64,000 nucleotides of DNA. It comes from CAYJBH01 sp964369965. Its GTDB lineage: Bacteria; Bacillota; Clostridia; Oscillospirales; Ruminococcaceae. The stretch covers positions 233,738 to 297,737 of the forward strand of contig CAYJGF010000001.1 in the NCBI GenBank assembly GCA_964369965.1, written 5' to 3'. Under the pieces are notes generated by a model. It ran no database searches and was not told the DNA's origin. It saw only the letters and a program-made list of their open reading frames with translations. The translations under genes were made by a program, and so were the position numbers. This document shows, one piece after another, positions 53,259 through 62,673 of this stretch; the stretch's first letter is position 1, and each line of letters starts with the position of its first letter.

Positions 53259-54086
53259 TTATGCGCCGGCCGCCTCTAACAAAATTTTGGCACCGACACG
53301 AAGTATGTTGTTATTGCCTTTATACGAATCGTTATACCAGGTTAAATCGGATGGTTTTTCGGTTGCAATCTGTGCAAGTGTCTTCCCTTTGTTATACCCT
53401 ACATCCACCACAATACGCTTTGCATCGTCAACACTCATAAGCTGATACAGTTCATCACAGCTCATATCCTTATTCAATGATTTTGGTTTTGGAATAGGTG
53501 TGACTTCCTTTTTTCGGGTGGCTGTTCTTGTGACAGGTGAAACGGGTTGCTCCGCCTGCGGTGAAATAATGTTTTCCTCTTGCGGTGCAATCGGGTCATA
53601 GTTATCCTCTATTATCTCGCCGGTGTTTACGTCTATCGGAAAAACTACCGGTGCATCCACAACCCCGGGGTCGATGGGCTCTGCCATGTCGCAGAACTGT
53701 ACTCCAAACCCGGCATCGGCCAAGGCACGCCCGACAGATGCCGTCTCCGCAAGCTCCACATATTTGTCGCTAAACTTGCCGTCGTCAGCGGCACTCCTTT
53801 GTGCCAAAGCACTTGCGATAAAATTTTCCTCACTGTCGTTTTTATCAAGATAGATAAAAGACTCGATGATAGCGTACTTATCGTTAAGTTCCACTATGTG
53901 TTTTCGTATTTTGCCGTTTGGGTATTTTAAGCGAAACCACAGTTTGCGGAATTTCACATCTAAGTAAAACTGTTTACCGCCATCATCACCGACTATCTCT
54001 CGTAAAAAGTCAAGAGGGTTAAACCCCTCTACACTGTTGAGATTTGCCACTGCCGGCACCGTATTAAACATTAAATTATCACTCAT
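53259..54086 (-). CDS. Rad52/Erf-like annealing protein with ExoX-like C-terminus
   Basis: 275 aa. The core (RKLWFRLKYPNGKI, EENFIASAL, ELAETASVGRALADAGFGVQF) resembles the Rad52/DdrA/Erf group of single-strand annealing proteins, including the conserved A-x-x-VGRALA-x-AGFG motif. A Pro-rich linker (about 150-200) leads to a C-terminal YNKGKTLAQIATEKPSDLTWY module that resembles the short domain of exodeoxyribonuclease X. It would anneal ssDNA made by the YqaJ-type nuclease encoded in the same operon. Overlaps recD2 by eight bases. Confidence 0.6.
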   Translation of the reverse strand: MSDNLMFNTVPAVANLNSVEGFNPLDFLREIVGDDGGKQFYLDVKFRKLWFRLKYPNGKIRKHIVELNDKYAIIESFIYLDKNDSEENFIASALAQRSAADDGKFSDKYVELAETASVGRALADAGFGVQFCDMAEPIDPGVVDAPVVFPIDVNTGEIIEDNYDPIAPQEENIISPQAEQPVSPVTRTATRKKEVTPIPKPKSLNKDMSCDELYQLMSVDDAKRIVVDVGYNKGKTLAQIATEKPSDLTWYNDSYKGNNNILRVGAKILLEAAGA

Positions 54087-56307
54087 CTTTTTTTCCTCTT
54101 TCTATAATAGTTTTTCTTACTCTGTTAGCATTTGCGGTAATAATCCTGTCGGCAAGCATGGTGTTGCGCTTATCGTTATCACTTTTGTGGATAGCCATAA
54201 ACAATGCCTTTTTTTGCCCGATCAAAATCACCTTTTCTTTTGCTCTTGTTATTGCTGTGTAGATAAGGTTGCGTTTAAGCATGATGTAGTGGCTCGAAAG
54301 TATCGGAATAATTACCGTTTTGTACTCACTACCCTGAGATTTATGAATGGTCATAGAATAAGCAAGCTCCAGCCTGTCGGTATCCTCGGCATAAAACTCC
54401 GCTATCCTGTCGTCCGAGAACTCCACCGTCATTGTTGAGTCATTATCATCGCTTAAAACTATTTCCTTTACAAATCCCACATCGCCGTTGCTTATCTCAT
54501 CCTTGTTTTTTGTTTGGAGTACGCGGTCGCCCAATCTAAACACCCGCTTGCCAACCTTAAACTCCGGTTTATTAATATTTGCCGGATTTATAATGTTTTG
54601 TAACACCTCATTTATCGCTTTAACCGAGGTTTCGCCTCGACTGCGAAAAGGTGCTAAAATCTGTACATTATCCACGCCGGTTTCCTTAACCGCAACGCAG
54701 TATTGATGTACAACCGCAGATGCCGCATCTTCCTGATTATCGGTTGCAATAAATTCAAAGTCTTTGCCATAGAGCAAATCCGTCTGATTGTTATTGACCT
54801 TTTGAGCGTTTATTGCAATTCTACTGCCTTTCGTCTGCCTGAAGACCGAATCGAGTACCGTTATCGGAATTAATCCGCTTTTCATAAGTTCCCTAAATAC
54901 ATTACCGGCCCCTACCGACGGAAGTTGATCCGCATCTCCCACCAGCAGAATATGTGCGCCTTTTTTCAGCCTTGTGAAAAGCTGTTTTGCAAGATACATA
55001 TCCACCATAGACATCTCATCAACAACTATAAAATCTTCGTCCAGTGTTTCGTAATCGTCACACCCTGCATCCTCCATGTTTAACATAAGTGCCGAATGTA
55101 ACGTTTTTGCTATTGGATATTCGGCGCTCTCCGACATTCGCCTTGCCGCACGTCCTGTCGGGGCCGCAAGCAAAATGTTGTCGTTACCAAGCTTTTGATA
55201 TATATCCAATATCGCTTTTAACACGGTTGTTTTTCCTGTGCCGGGACCGCCGGTTATGATAGATATCGAGTGCTCAAAACACATTTTAACCGCTTTTCGC
55301 TGTGCAGGGCTTAATGTCAAGGATAACCTTTTCTCACAAAGCTCGATTTCGTTGTTAATATTCTTTGAATAATCCACCTTGTTTTCCATAAGATTATCAA
55401 CCGCTATTGCCGTTTCACGCTCCGCCTCTATTGCTTTTGGCGAATACACTTTTTTGTCATCAACGCAGATTATTTTCTCGGTTACCATGCGCCGGAGTTC
55501 ATCTACTACCTCTGCCATTGTAACAACTGTTTCCTCAAAATCCTCGCATAACAAAACATGGACTTTTTCTTTATATTCATCCGCAGCTAAAAACAGATGC
55601 CCGTTAAGTTCTGCCTCGGACAGCGTATAAAGTGCCGCTCCCCTGATACGCATAGGTGCGTTGGGGCTGTACTTTATTTTTCTTGCGATGCTATCCACCG
55701 TCTTAAAACCAAAACCGCTAATAGAACAGAGCATAAACGGATTTTCTTTTACTACTCTAAGTGCATCCTCTTCAAAGGTATTTCGTATCTTGTTTATCCT
55801 GCCCATACTAATTCCAAAAGGGGCAAGATAGCTGACAATCTCACGAACCGATTTGCTTTGGTTGTATGAATCCATGATTTTATTCAACTTGTTATTACTT
55901 ATACCTTTTATTGATGTCAGCTTTTCGGGCGAATTATCAAAAACATCGAGGGTGTTAAGCCCAAATGTCTTCACGATATTCTTGGCGGTTTTTTCACCGA
56001 TGCCTTTTATGAGTCCAGAGCCTAAATATGCAACAATACCCTCCTTTGTTTGTGGTATTATCTCGGTAAAAGACTCCACCGAGAGTTGCATACCGTATTT
56101 GCTTTGCTCCCAGCACCCGTCCAGCATAACATCAATCGCACTCGTTGACGGGAGCCTGAACCCGGTTGCCGTAAATCTAATCCGCCCATCTTTGCACTGT
56201 GTGTTTCTTGCACCTTGCGGTACCGAGTTGTCGCCGGTTAAAAAGGAAAAGATACAAAACCCATTTTCTCTGTTTTCAAAAATTGAGCGTTCGTATGTGC
56301 AAATCAT
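54079..56307 (-). CDS. recD2: RecD2-like DNA helicase
   Basis: 742 aa. N-terminal OB-like domain and helix-hairpin-helix repeats (GLIKGIGEKTAKNIV, SIKGISNNKL), then superfamily 1B helicase motifs: GGPGTGKTT, VDEMSMVD, GDADQLPSVG, and the final VYSMTIHKSQGSEY (family motif V/VI region reads AYSMTIHKSQGSEYKTV). This is RecBC-independent RecD2. It probably serves in element DNA processing. Confidence 0.93.
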   Translation of the reverse strand: MICTYERSIFENRENGFCIFSFLTGDNSVPQGARNTQCKDGRIRFTATGFRLPSTSAIDVMLDGCWEQSKYGMQLSVESFTEIIPQTKEGIVAYLGSGLIKGIGEKTAKNIVKTFGLNTLDVFDNSPEKLTSIKGISNNKLNKIMDSYNQSKSVREIVSYLAPFGISMGRINKIRNTFEEDALRVVKENPFMLCSISGFGFKTVDSIARKIKYSPNAPMRIRGAALYTLSEAELNGHLFLAADEYKEKVHVLLCEDFEETVVTMAEVVDELRRMVTEKIICVDDKKVYSPKAIEAERETAIAVDNLMENKVDYSKNINNEIELCEKRLSLTLSPAQRKAVKMCFEHSISIITGGPGTGKTTVLKAILDIYQKLGNDNILLAAPTGRAARRMSESAEYPIAKTLHSALMLNMEDAGCDDYETLDEDFIVVDEMSMVDMYLAKQLFTRLKKGAHILLVGDADQLPSVGAGNVFRELMKSGLIPITVLDSVFRQTKGSRIAINAQKVNNNQTDLLYGKDFEFIATDNQEDAASAVVHQYCVAVKETGVDNVQILAPFRSRGETSVKAINEVLQNIINPANINKPEFKVGKRVFRLGDRVLQTKNKDEISNGDVGFVKEIVLSDDNDSTMTVEFSDDRIAEFYAEDTDRLELAYSMTIHKSQGSEYKTVIIPILSSHYIMLKRNLIYTAITRAKEKVILIGQKKALFMAIHKSDNDKRNTMLADRIITANANRVRKTIIERGKKDE

Positions 56308-56355
56308 ATTTAAAACCCTTCCTTGTTTGAAAATTTATTTTCAACTTACACCCCA

Positions 56356-56727
56356 CTATCTCAACTCATTCAACTCTGCTCTGCTGACAGGGAGTAACTT
56401 TCCGCCATTATAGCGAAATATTACCATCTGCAAATCATCGGCTTTTTTGATCTCGCCTTTCATGCCGTTTGAGATTACATCACCGCAGATTACAAGGCAG
56501 GAACAGAGTTCCAAAAGGGATAACCCGAATGACAGTGCAAGTTCACGCTCTTTGGGTATGTTATCATTTAAAATATACGGAATATATGCGTGCGGTGCAA
56601 CCGCATCACATCCAAATTTTTCCGACACCTCTTTCATATATTGCCTTGCAGACTCCATGTTTTGCTCTATCAGCTCCCATGTGGGAGCCGATAACGGTGA
56701 GCAGATGTACGCTTTTCTTTGTTTCAT
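56356..56727 (-). CDS. Nucleoside 2-deoxyribosyltransferase-like protein (DUF4406/DUF7768 type)
   Basis: 123 aa. Opens KAYICSPLSAPTWELIEQNM and continues with PHAYIPYIL, LELCSCLVICGD and SNGMKGEI, the pattern of deoxyribosyltransferase-like folds common in phages. It may act on nucleotides or ADP-ribose-like substrates; unproven. Its start overlaps the stop of the YqaJ gene. Confidence 0.68.
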   Translation of the reverse strand: MKQRKAYICSPLSAPTWELIEQNMESARQYMKEVSEKFGCDAVAPHAYIPYILNDNIPKERELALSFGLSLLELCSCLVICGDVISNGMKGEIKKADDLQMVIFRYNGGKLLPVSRAELNELR

Positions 56728-57767
56728 TAGGATACCTCCTTCTTTTTTACACTGAATTTACGGCTTTCGGATGACGTTACATATTCATCGTAAATATCAG
56801 CATGGTTAATTTTGAGTTTTTCAAGAGCCTCTTTATTTATGCCTGTGCGACTGCTCGGGCTAAAACTTATTTCATAATCACCGAGCGATGAACTACAGGT
56901 CGCCAAGCAGGACACACCCATCTCATCAATGATGGGCGCATAGATAGAGGCTATAGTTTCTCTTAGTTTCTTTGATTTTCGGTCGTGGTCGAGCTGTTGT
57001 GCTTTAAGGGTGATTATCTGCTCCAAAGCCTTATCATAACTTCTGTTCAGCTTTACAGCCGGTGCAGAGGTATCCGCCGCACCAAAGTATTTTTTAATAC
57101 TTTCAAGAACTAAATCAGAACTCTCGGTGTACGGCGGTTCAACGCCTGCCAACACATGGCTTTCCCAAAAGAATTTCTCGGCATCAATGATGGAGTCTTC
57201 ATAATCAAAATCACGTAATAGCTCTCGCATTATGAAGTCATTTTCATTATTTCCGTATAGACAGGCAATCCACCATTCATCCAGGTTCATAATGCTCATA
57301 TAGTGCCGGCATTGTAGCTCATAATTGATAGGCACCATACCGTTATCCCACTTGAATCTCGCGTTGTAATTTGTGGTTTTACACTCAAGGCCTCCTCGTT
57401 TCCCATCGGGACGTTCATAGAAAAAATCCACATTCGCCTGCATAAAGGGATAATCCGGGTGAGAAAAGATTTTTTTAACAGCCCAAACCTTAAATCCGGT
57501 TTTTTGTGCAAATATCTTCGCAACTAAATCCTCAAGTAGGTTTCCGACCTCCTTGGCAACCCAGTTGCTCTCTTCCTCGATAGCCGGTTTAATACCGCAC
57601 TTGTCATAGTACAGGTCACGGGCGGTGGTGAAGGGTGATACTCCCATGATGGCAGCCAAATCACTGCCACCGATACCTTTTCTGCGATACGAAAGCCAAT
57701 CTTCACGGCTCATACCCTCGGTGCTCACAACCTCGACCGGCTGAAAAGTTTTTAACATAGTTGGCAT
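56727..57767 (-). CDS. YqaJ-like viral recombinase / exonuclease
   Basis: 346 aa, PD-(D/E)XK nuclease of the lambda exonuclease/YqaJ type. WLSYRRKGIGGSDLAAIMG, then D in ANVDF, the ECKT catalytic triad and QCRHYMSIMNLDEWW are present. It makes single-strand tails for the annealing protein. Forms part of a chain of overlapping genes. Confidence 0.88.
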   Translation of the reverse strand: MPTMLKTFQPVEVVSTEGMSREDWLSYRRKGIGGSDLAAIMGVSPFTTARDLYYDKCGIKPAIEEESNWVAKEVGNLLEDLVAKIFAQKTGFKVWAVKKIFSHPDYPFMQANVDFFYERPDGKRGGLECKTTNYNARFKWDNGMVPINYELQCRHYMSIMNLDEWWIACLYGNNENDFIMRELLRDFDYEDSIIDAEKFFWESHVLAGVEPPYTESSDLVLESIKKYFGAADTSAPAVKLNRSYDKALEQIITLKAQQLDHDRKSKKLRETIASIYAPIIDEMGVSCLATCSSSLGDYEISFSPSSRTGINKEALEKLKINHADIYDEYVTSSESRKFSVKKKEVS

Positions 57768-57931
57768 TATAATTCCCCCTCATTTGATATCATAAACACT
57801 GAAATGGGAACTACATCGTAATTCCCATTCTCACCTAAGATATGCAACAATTCGTTTTGAGTTTCGCTTGAAAGGTCATCCCAAAACAGACTGACTTCAT
57901 AATTATCGTCGTCAATTTTATTCACTACCAT
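57767..57931 (-). CDS. 54-aa protein coupled to the YqaJ gene
   Basis: Small acidic protein (starts MVVNKIDDDNYEVSLFWDDL; ends EGEL). GGGGGTGAG lies just before the ATG, which overlaps the stop of the preceding gene, and its own stop overlaps the ATG of the YqaJ gene (TAATG). The tight double overlap supports it as real. Function unknown. Confidence 0.7.
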   Translation of the reverse strand: MVVNKIDDDNYEVSLFWDDLSSETQNELLHILGENGNYDVVPISVFMISNEGEL

Positions 57932-59073
57932 TTTAGCTCACCCCCTATGTCGTAATCGCTCCAGCGTATTTTTAACGCACGGGCAATGTTTTCCTCCATA
58001 GAGGCAATTTTACTACCGTCGGCACCGTCACACTGCATATTGAAGATAACCTCCGATATGCCTAAATACAGATCATGTGCCGTACAATATCCGATACCGT
58101 GTTGCGCCTCGTACAACTCAATCGCTTCAAAGGCAAGTTTTTTAGGCACACCGATGCGTTTCATCACACCTGCCATTGTGTTAAGCGGATTTTGAATTTC
58201 CACATCAAGAAGTGCCGTAAGCCGTTTGAGTGCATCGCCATATTGAGAATATATCATCGAAAGATTTTTCTCAAATTTTGCAATATCGGCGCCGTTTTTG
58301 TGCTCCAGTTTTAAGGGGCTTCCGAGAGTTATGTTTTTGCGATTAACCCCTGAAAAAAGCATGGGGTACAGATTAGCCCCGCTTATGCCCACATCAGAAG
58401 TGGACAGCCGCAAGGATGCCTGGAGTTCATCATGGGCAACACCACGGTCGTCAAGTGCTTGTTTGTATGTGTCCAGCAGTTCGTCCTGTTTTGGAAAAGC
58501 CCATAATGCCGTAACCATCGAATGGTCGTAAAAACCGCCGACAAACTCGGCACCGGGAAAATTAGCCGTAAGATACTCTACAGTCTTTTCAAAAAGTTCA
58601 GGTATCTCCAACACGGCATAGTCGATTCTGTCGCCGCCATGAACTGCGGACAGTTTCCCCTCGGAAACCTTCAGCAGGGCATCGCCTGTTGCCACCCTTA
58701 TACAGTGGTTAAGTATGCGTGCCAACACAGGTTTTTCAACCTTGTTTAGTGCATGACCGGAAATACGGGCACGCTCTAAAATCGTCTTTACCGCACAGCT
58801 CCTAACCGGATAGCACTTATCTTTAGCTTTAAGCAAAAGACGTGTGTTTTCCATAGTGTCAAGCAGTAAATCTTCACGCTCCTCATCGGTGTAACCCTCG
58901 GCTACATTTTCATTTTTTGATGAATTATCGTCTAAAGCTAAAAAACGCAAAACCTTTGTACGTTCAACATCCCAGCTCGACCGTTCATCCCTTTCTTTCA
59001 GAAAACCGATAAATTCAGCCTCCTGTGCAAATGATTTACTGTAATCATCCGCAAAAATTCCTTTTGTACTCAT
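57925..59073 (-). CDS. Hypothetical element protein, 382 aa
   Basis: First gene of the recombination operon. It shares features with DUF932-type plasmid and phage proteins (RVATGDALLKVSEGKLSAVHGGDRIDYAVLEIPELFE and DHSMVTALWAFPKQDE), but I cannot assign it confidently. AAAGGTGGATCT precedes the ATG. Confidence 0.55.
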   Translation of the reverse strand: MSTKGIFADDYSKSFAQEAEFIGFLKERDERSSWDVERTKVLRFLALDDNSSKNENVAEGYTDEEREDLLLDTMENTRLLLKAKDKCYPVRSCAVKTILERARISGHALNKVEKPVLARILNHCIRVATGDALLKVSEGKLSAVHGGDRIDYAVLEIPELFEKTVEYLTANFPGAEFVGGFYDHSMVTALWAFPKQDELLDTYKQALDDRGVAHDELQASLRLSTSDVGISGANLYPMLFSGVNRKNITLGSPLKLEHKNGADIAKFEKNLSMIYSQYGDALKRLTALLDVEIQNPLNTMAGVMKRIGVPKKLAFEAIELYEAQHGIGYCTAHDLYLGISEVIFNMQCDGADGSKIASMEENIARALKIRWSDYDIGGELKW

Positions 59074-59472
59074 TTCAGATCCACCTTTCTTTTATTTGTT
59101 TGTTTTTATTCCAAAATAACACTAACGTGTTTTATGGCAAAGAAAAAAGGCCGAACCGAAACAATAAATCATTCCGATTCGGCCACAGCCGTTACAGGTC
59201 TCAGTGCCTGTATATATGTAAAGTCTTGAACAAATCAAGACAAAAAAACAGTGCCGATGTCATCTTCAAACAAAGCTTAAATAGCTGTTTATGAGATGTC
59301 AATCGACACTAAATTAAAACTTAACTCACGCAAGGCGTGATGTGTGCTCAGTGATGTATACTGCATCTTGGGAAAACCCGGCACAAAAATCAATTACAAT
59401 GGTATTTTAACACAATATGTTGTGGTTGTCAAGAGCTTGGCAATGTTTCGGATATAGCACATCAAATTCCCC
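59074..59472. other. Spacer between the element and the HxlR gene, with a terminator
   Basis: 400 bases with no gene. A hairpin at 59149-59184 (GGCCGAA/TTCGGCC with six T on the minus side) terminates leftward transcription from the HxlR gene. The right end of the integrative element probably lies in this spacer, but no attachment repeat was found. Confidence 0.55.
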
Positions 59473-59823
59473 TTACAAACATTGTGGATTTACAATTTCA
59501 AATCTATCGCCTTTGTTTTTTGCGCCCCAGTCACACATCATTTCAAGTATCGGAAAAAGTGTTTTCCCTTTATCTGTTACAGAATATTCGACTCGTGGCG
59601 GTATTTCGTTAAAAGATTCTCTTGTAATTAAACCATCTGCCTCAAGCTCTCTAAGCTGATTTGTCAGCGTTTTTTGAGAAACTTGTGATGTGAGTACGTT
59701 CATCAACTCTTTAAAACGCTTCGTCCCATCTTCTATAAGCATATATAAAATTATTGGTTTGCTTTTACCACCGATCATTTTAAGAGTTACTTCAATTTCA
59801 GTGTTGACGATTATTTTATCCAT
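59473..59823 (-). CDS. HxlR family regulator
   Basis: 116 aa winged-helix protein of the MarR-like HxlR family: EVTLKMIGGKSKPIILYML, SQVSQKTLTNQLRELEADGLI and PPRVEYSVTDKG. Members sense redox or electrophilic stress, often through a Cys. It is divergent from the aldo/keto reductase gene, which it probably controls. Confidence 0.92.
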   Translation of the reverse strand: MDKIIVNTEIEVTLKMIGGKSKPIILYMLIEDGTKRFKELMNVLTSQVSQKTLTNQLRELEADGLITRESFNEIPPRVEYSVTDKGKTLFPILEMMCDWGAKNKGDRFEIVNPQCL

Positions 59824-59866
59824 TAGTTACCTTCCTTTCCCTAAGTGAAAAAAATGTGCCTTATTG

Positions 59867-59947
59867 ACTAACTTACTATTCTCTAATATAATAAAAATGT
59901 CTATTACAGTATTTTATACTATAATAATAAAAATGTCAACTAACTTA
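59867..59947. promoter_or_regulatory. Direct repeats between HxlR and the aldo/keto reductase
   Basis: ACTAACTTA occurs at 59867-59875 and 59939-59947, 72 bases apart, flanking the A/T-rich divergent promoters. Candidate HxlR binding sites. Confidence 0.4.
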
Positions 59948-59970
59948 AGATGATAAACTTGGGGGTGAAT

Positions 59971-61116
59971 ATGCAGTACAAAAAACTCGGAAGAACCAAT
60001 TTAGAGGTAGGCGTTATCGGTCTTGGTGGTGAATGGTTTATCGACAAACCACAAGAGCTTGTAAATGAAATAATCCACACTGCTATGGATAATGGTGTAA
60101 ACTATATTGATATCTTTATGCCGCAGTCTGAAGTAAGAACCGCCATCGGAAAGGCACTTGCAGGTCGCAGAGATAAGATGTTTATTCAAGGGCATCTATG
60201 TACGGTTTTACAAAACGGACAGTACGAGCGTTCACGTGACCTTGAAAAAACAAAAGCGTCGTTTGAGGATTTGCTGGTTAAGTTGCAAACCGACTATATA
60301 GACGTGGGAATGATACATTATGTAGATAGTTTTGAAGACTATGATATAGTTTTTAACGGTGAAATTATTGAGTATGCTAATTCCCTAAAAGAAAAAGGTG
60401 TTATTCGTCATATCGGTGTAAGTTCTCACAATCCGCTTGTGGCACTTAAAATGGTGGAGAGCGGTTTAATTGATGTTCTGATGTTTAGCATAAATCCGGC
60501 ATACGATCTTGAAGATGAAAACACAGATGTTATGGATTTGGTTGAATACAAAAATCTTGATAAATCAGAATGGGCTATCAACGCTGTAAGGCAAAAATTA
60601 TATACCGCTTGTGAAGCACATGGCGTTGGAATAACTGTTATGAAGGCGCTTGGTGCAGGAACATTGTTAAAGGCAGAAAGCTCACCGTTTGGAAAAGCAA
60701 TGAGTGTTTCGCAATGCTGTCACTACTCTTTAACTCGCCCGGCGGTGTCATCTGTACTTATAGGTTGCTCCAATGTTGATGAACTTAATAAGGCGCTTTC
60801 TTACCTAAACAGCACAGACGAAGAAAAGGATTACACAGAGATTTTAAGCACAACAGGCAAAATTAAAGCTACAGGTAAATGTATGTACTGTAATCACTGT
60901 TTACCATGCCCTTCTAACATTGACATTGCAACCGTTACCAAGTTTTTAGACATTGCGAGAGAAAACAGCGAAATACCGCCGACGATAAAATCTCATTATC
61001 ATTCACTAAATGCAACTGCAAATGACTGTACTATGTGCGGAAAATGCGAGAAAAATTGTCCGTTCAATGTCGAAATCCGAGAGAACATGACACAGGCGAA
61101 AGAAATTTTCAAATAA
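59971..61116 (+). CDS. Aldo/keto reductase with C-terminal ferredoxin domain
   Basis: 381 aa from the ATG at 59971 after GGGGGTGA; an in-frame ATG at 59950 has no ribosome site. An aldo/keto reductase barrel (YKKLGRTNLEVGVIGLGG, with the active region YIDIFMPQS lacking the usual catalytic YGxGxSE form) is followed by two Cys clusters, CMYCNHCLPC and CTMCGKCEKNC. This fusion type uses Fe-S centres and is common in anaerobes. Substrate unknown. Confidence 0.88.
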   Translation: MQYKKLGRTNLEVGVIGLGGEWFIDKPQELVNEIIHTAMDNGVNYIDIFMPQSEVRTAIGKALAGRRDKMFIQGHLCTVLQNGQYERSRDLEKTKASFEDLLVKLQTDYIDVGMIHYVDSFEDYDIVFNGEIIEYANSLKEKGVIRHIGVSSHNPLVALKMVESGLIDVLMFSINPAYDLEDENTDVMDLVEYKNLDKSEWAINAVRQKLYTACEAHGVGITVMKALGAGTLLKAESSPFGKAMSVSQCCHYSLTRPAVSSVLIGCSNVDELNKALSYLNSTDEEKDYTEILSTTGKIKATGKCMYCNHCLPCPSNIDIATVTKFLDIARENSEIPPTIKSHYHSLNATANDCTMCGKCEKNCPFNVEIRENMTQAKEIFK

Positions 61117-61124
61117 AGAATGTA

Positions 61125-61152
61125 AACGAGCACCTGCAAAAAGGTGCTCGTT
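61125..61152 (+). terminator. Terminator after the aldo/keto reductase
   Basis: AACGAGCACCT/AGGTGCTCGTT stem, six-base loop, T-rich tail. Confidence 0.85.
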
Positions 61153-61194
61153 TTCGTTTATGTACGTTATGACAAAGCACAGATGCTGTGCAGG

Positions 61195-62526
61195 CTAAAA
61201 ATGATATGTTTTTCTATATTTCTTAAGCAACAGGATAGAAACAACAATCGCTAACACCTCTGCAATAGGAACAGCAAGCCATACTCCTGTTACACCTAAC
61301 ATCGCCGGTAGGGTCATCAACGCACCGATAATAAACAGAAAAGTTCTCAAAAATGAAACGAGTGCCGAGATTTTACCGTTTGACACAGATGTGAAGAATA
61401 CCGATGTCAGTATATTCATTCCCGCAAATATAAAGGAAAAGCTAAAGATTTTAAAGCCGACTGATGACATTGCATAGGCATTTCCGGCAGGATCTAAAAA
61501 CAGCGATATGACGTAATCGGAGGCAAATAAACCGATAGCCGCAAAAACCACCGATAATATTGCAACGAACCGCACACAGATCCAAAACACACGCTTTGTT
61601 TGCTCCTTGTTTTGTTCACCATAGGCATAGGCAAATACTGGGGCAACACCTGCACCAAAACCTATGAAAACTGAGTTTAGCAGAAATTGCACCTGTGCGT
61701 TTACACTTGCTGCAGAAATGCCATCCTCGCCTGCAAGTGAACCCATAATAATATTGGTTACAGCCGCAACAACAGATATTGCAAGGTTCGTCACCATTTC
61801 GGAGGAACCGTTTGTGCAGGTGTTAAGCATGAATTTTTTATGCATCTTTGGTTTGACAAAATACAGATATCCCTTTTTATTAAAGGTGAAATAAACAACA
61901 AATAATATTGCAAGAACAGAGTTCCCGACACCAAGCCCGATAGGAACTGCTATAATGCCAACCTCAAAAACTGCTATTAATAGATATGTCGTTATAATAT
62001 TTAGTACCGTACCAACAGAAATAGCAATCATTGCATACAGCTGTTTTCCGGCTGTAACGAAAAAGAATTCTCCGAATGTGCTTAAAAAAACAAGCACAAT
62101 TACAAACGCATCTGCGGTTAAATATGCTTTTGATATGTCTAACAGTTGAGGTGTCGCACCTGAAATCGTTACAATTTCTGTGCTGAAACTCAGTGTAATA
62201 ATTGCCATAACAATAGCAGTGCCAACACCTGTTAAAACAATTCTTGTAAAGTTTTCTCTCGCCTTGTTTGCATCTTTCTCCCCTAAGTTTTTTGCTATAA
62301 TTGCATTTGAACCGGTGGCGAACATAATTGCTACCGCTAAAACCGTTGAGATGTACGGCAGGGCGATATTTGAAGCCGCCAGCCCCTCCTCACCTATAAA
62401 GTTAGAGGCAAGAATACCTCCTACCACGGTTTGTATTGCAATAAAAATCATCATAACCATACTGGGTGTTGTGAATTTTATTAGACTTTTTGTGGTGAAT
62501 TTTTGTGCAAGTGAATTTTCAATCAT
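61195..62526 (-). CDS. MATE family efflux transporter, DinF/NorM-like
   Basis: 443 aa with twelve predicted helices, complete. SLIKFTTPSMVMMIFIAIQTVVGGILASNFIGEEGLAA marks the first repeat. It is followed, on the same strand, by nothing; a strong hairpin separates it from the truncated MATE gene upstream. Confidence 0.9.
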   Translation of the reverse strand: MIENSLAQKFTTKSLIKFTTPSMVMMIFIAIQTVVGGILASNFIGEEGLAASNIALPYISTVLAVAIMFATGSNAIIAKNLGEKDANKARENFTRIVLTGVGTAIVMAIITLSFSTEIVTISGATPQLLDISKAYLTADAFVIVLVFLSTFGEFFFVTAGKQLYAMIAISVGTVLNIITTYLLIAVFEVGIIAVPIGLGVGNSVLAILFVVYFTFNKKGYLYFVKPKMHKKFMLNTCTNGSSEMVTNLAISVVAAVTNIIMGSLAGEDGISAASVNAQVQFLLNSVFIGFGAGVAPVFAYAYGEQNKEQTKRVFWICVRFVAILSVVFAAIGLFASDYVISLFLDPAGNAYAMSSVGFKIFSFSFIFAGMNILTSVFFTSVSNGKISALVSFLRTFLFIIGALMTLPAMLGVTGVWLAVPIAEVLAIVVSILLLKKYRKTYHF

Positions 62527-62561
62527 GGATAAACCTCATAAATGTTGTTAGTAAAACAAAA

Positions 62562-62605
62562 AGGTTGGACAAGATAATGAGTGAACTCATCGTCTTGTCC
62601 AACCT
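62562..62605 (-). terminator. Terminator between the two MATE genes
   Basis: A 13-bp stem AGGTTGGACAAGA, with an inner TGAGT/ACTCA hairpin and T-rich sequence on the minus side. Confidence 0.85.
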
Positions 62606-62673
62606 AACTTACAAAATACTTGAAAGTATCAGTCCTCCGACTTTTTAGAGTATAGCATGTGTGTAATGCAAAG

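Larger units (their letters stand above)
43135..59100. mobile_element. Integrative element downstream of tRNA-fMet (right end uncertain)
   Basis: Integrase and excisionase lie directly after the tRNA, followed by regulatory, partition, replication and recombination genes that are almost all on the minus strand. The left end is placed at the tRNA. The right end is set near the last element-like gene (59073); I could not find a repeated attachment sequence there, so this end is a guess. No relaxase, type IV secretion, capsid or replication-initiator gene was recognised. Confidence 0.55.

Noticed and set aside
59149..59184. GGCCGAA hairpin considered as part of an attachment site
   Set aside because: It has a T-tract on the minus side and fits a terminator; no second copy was seen near the tRNA.
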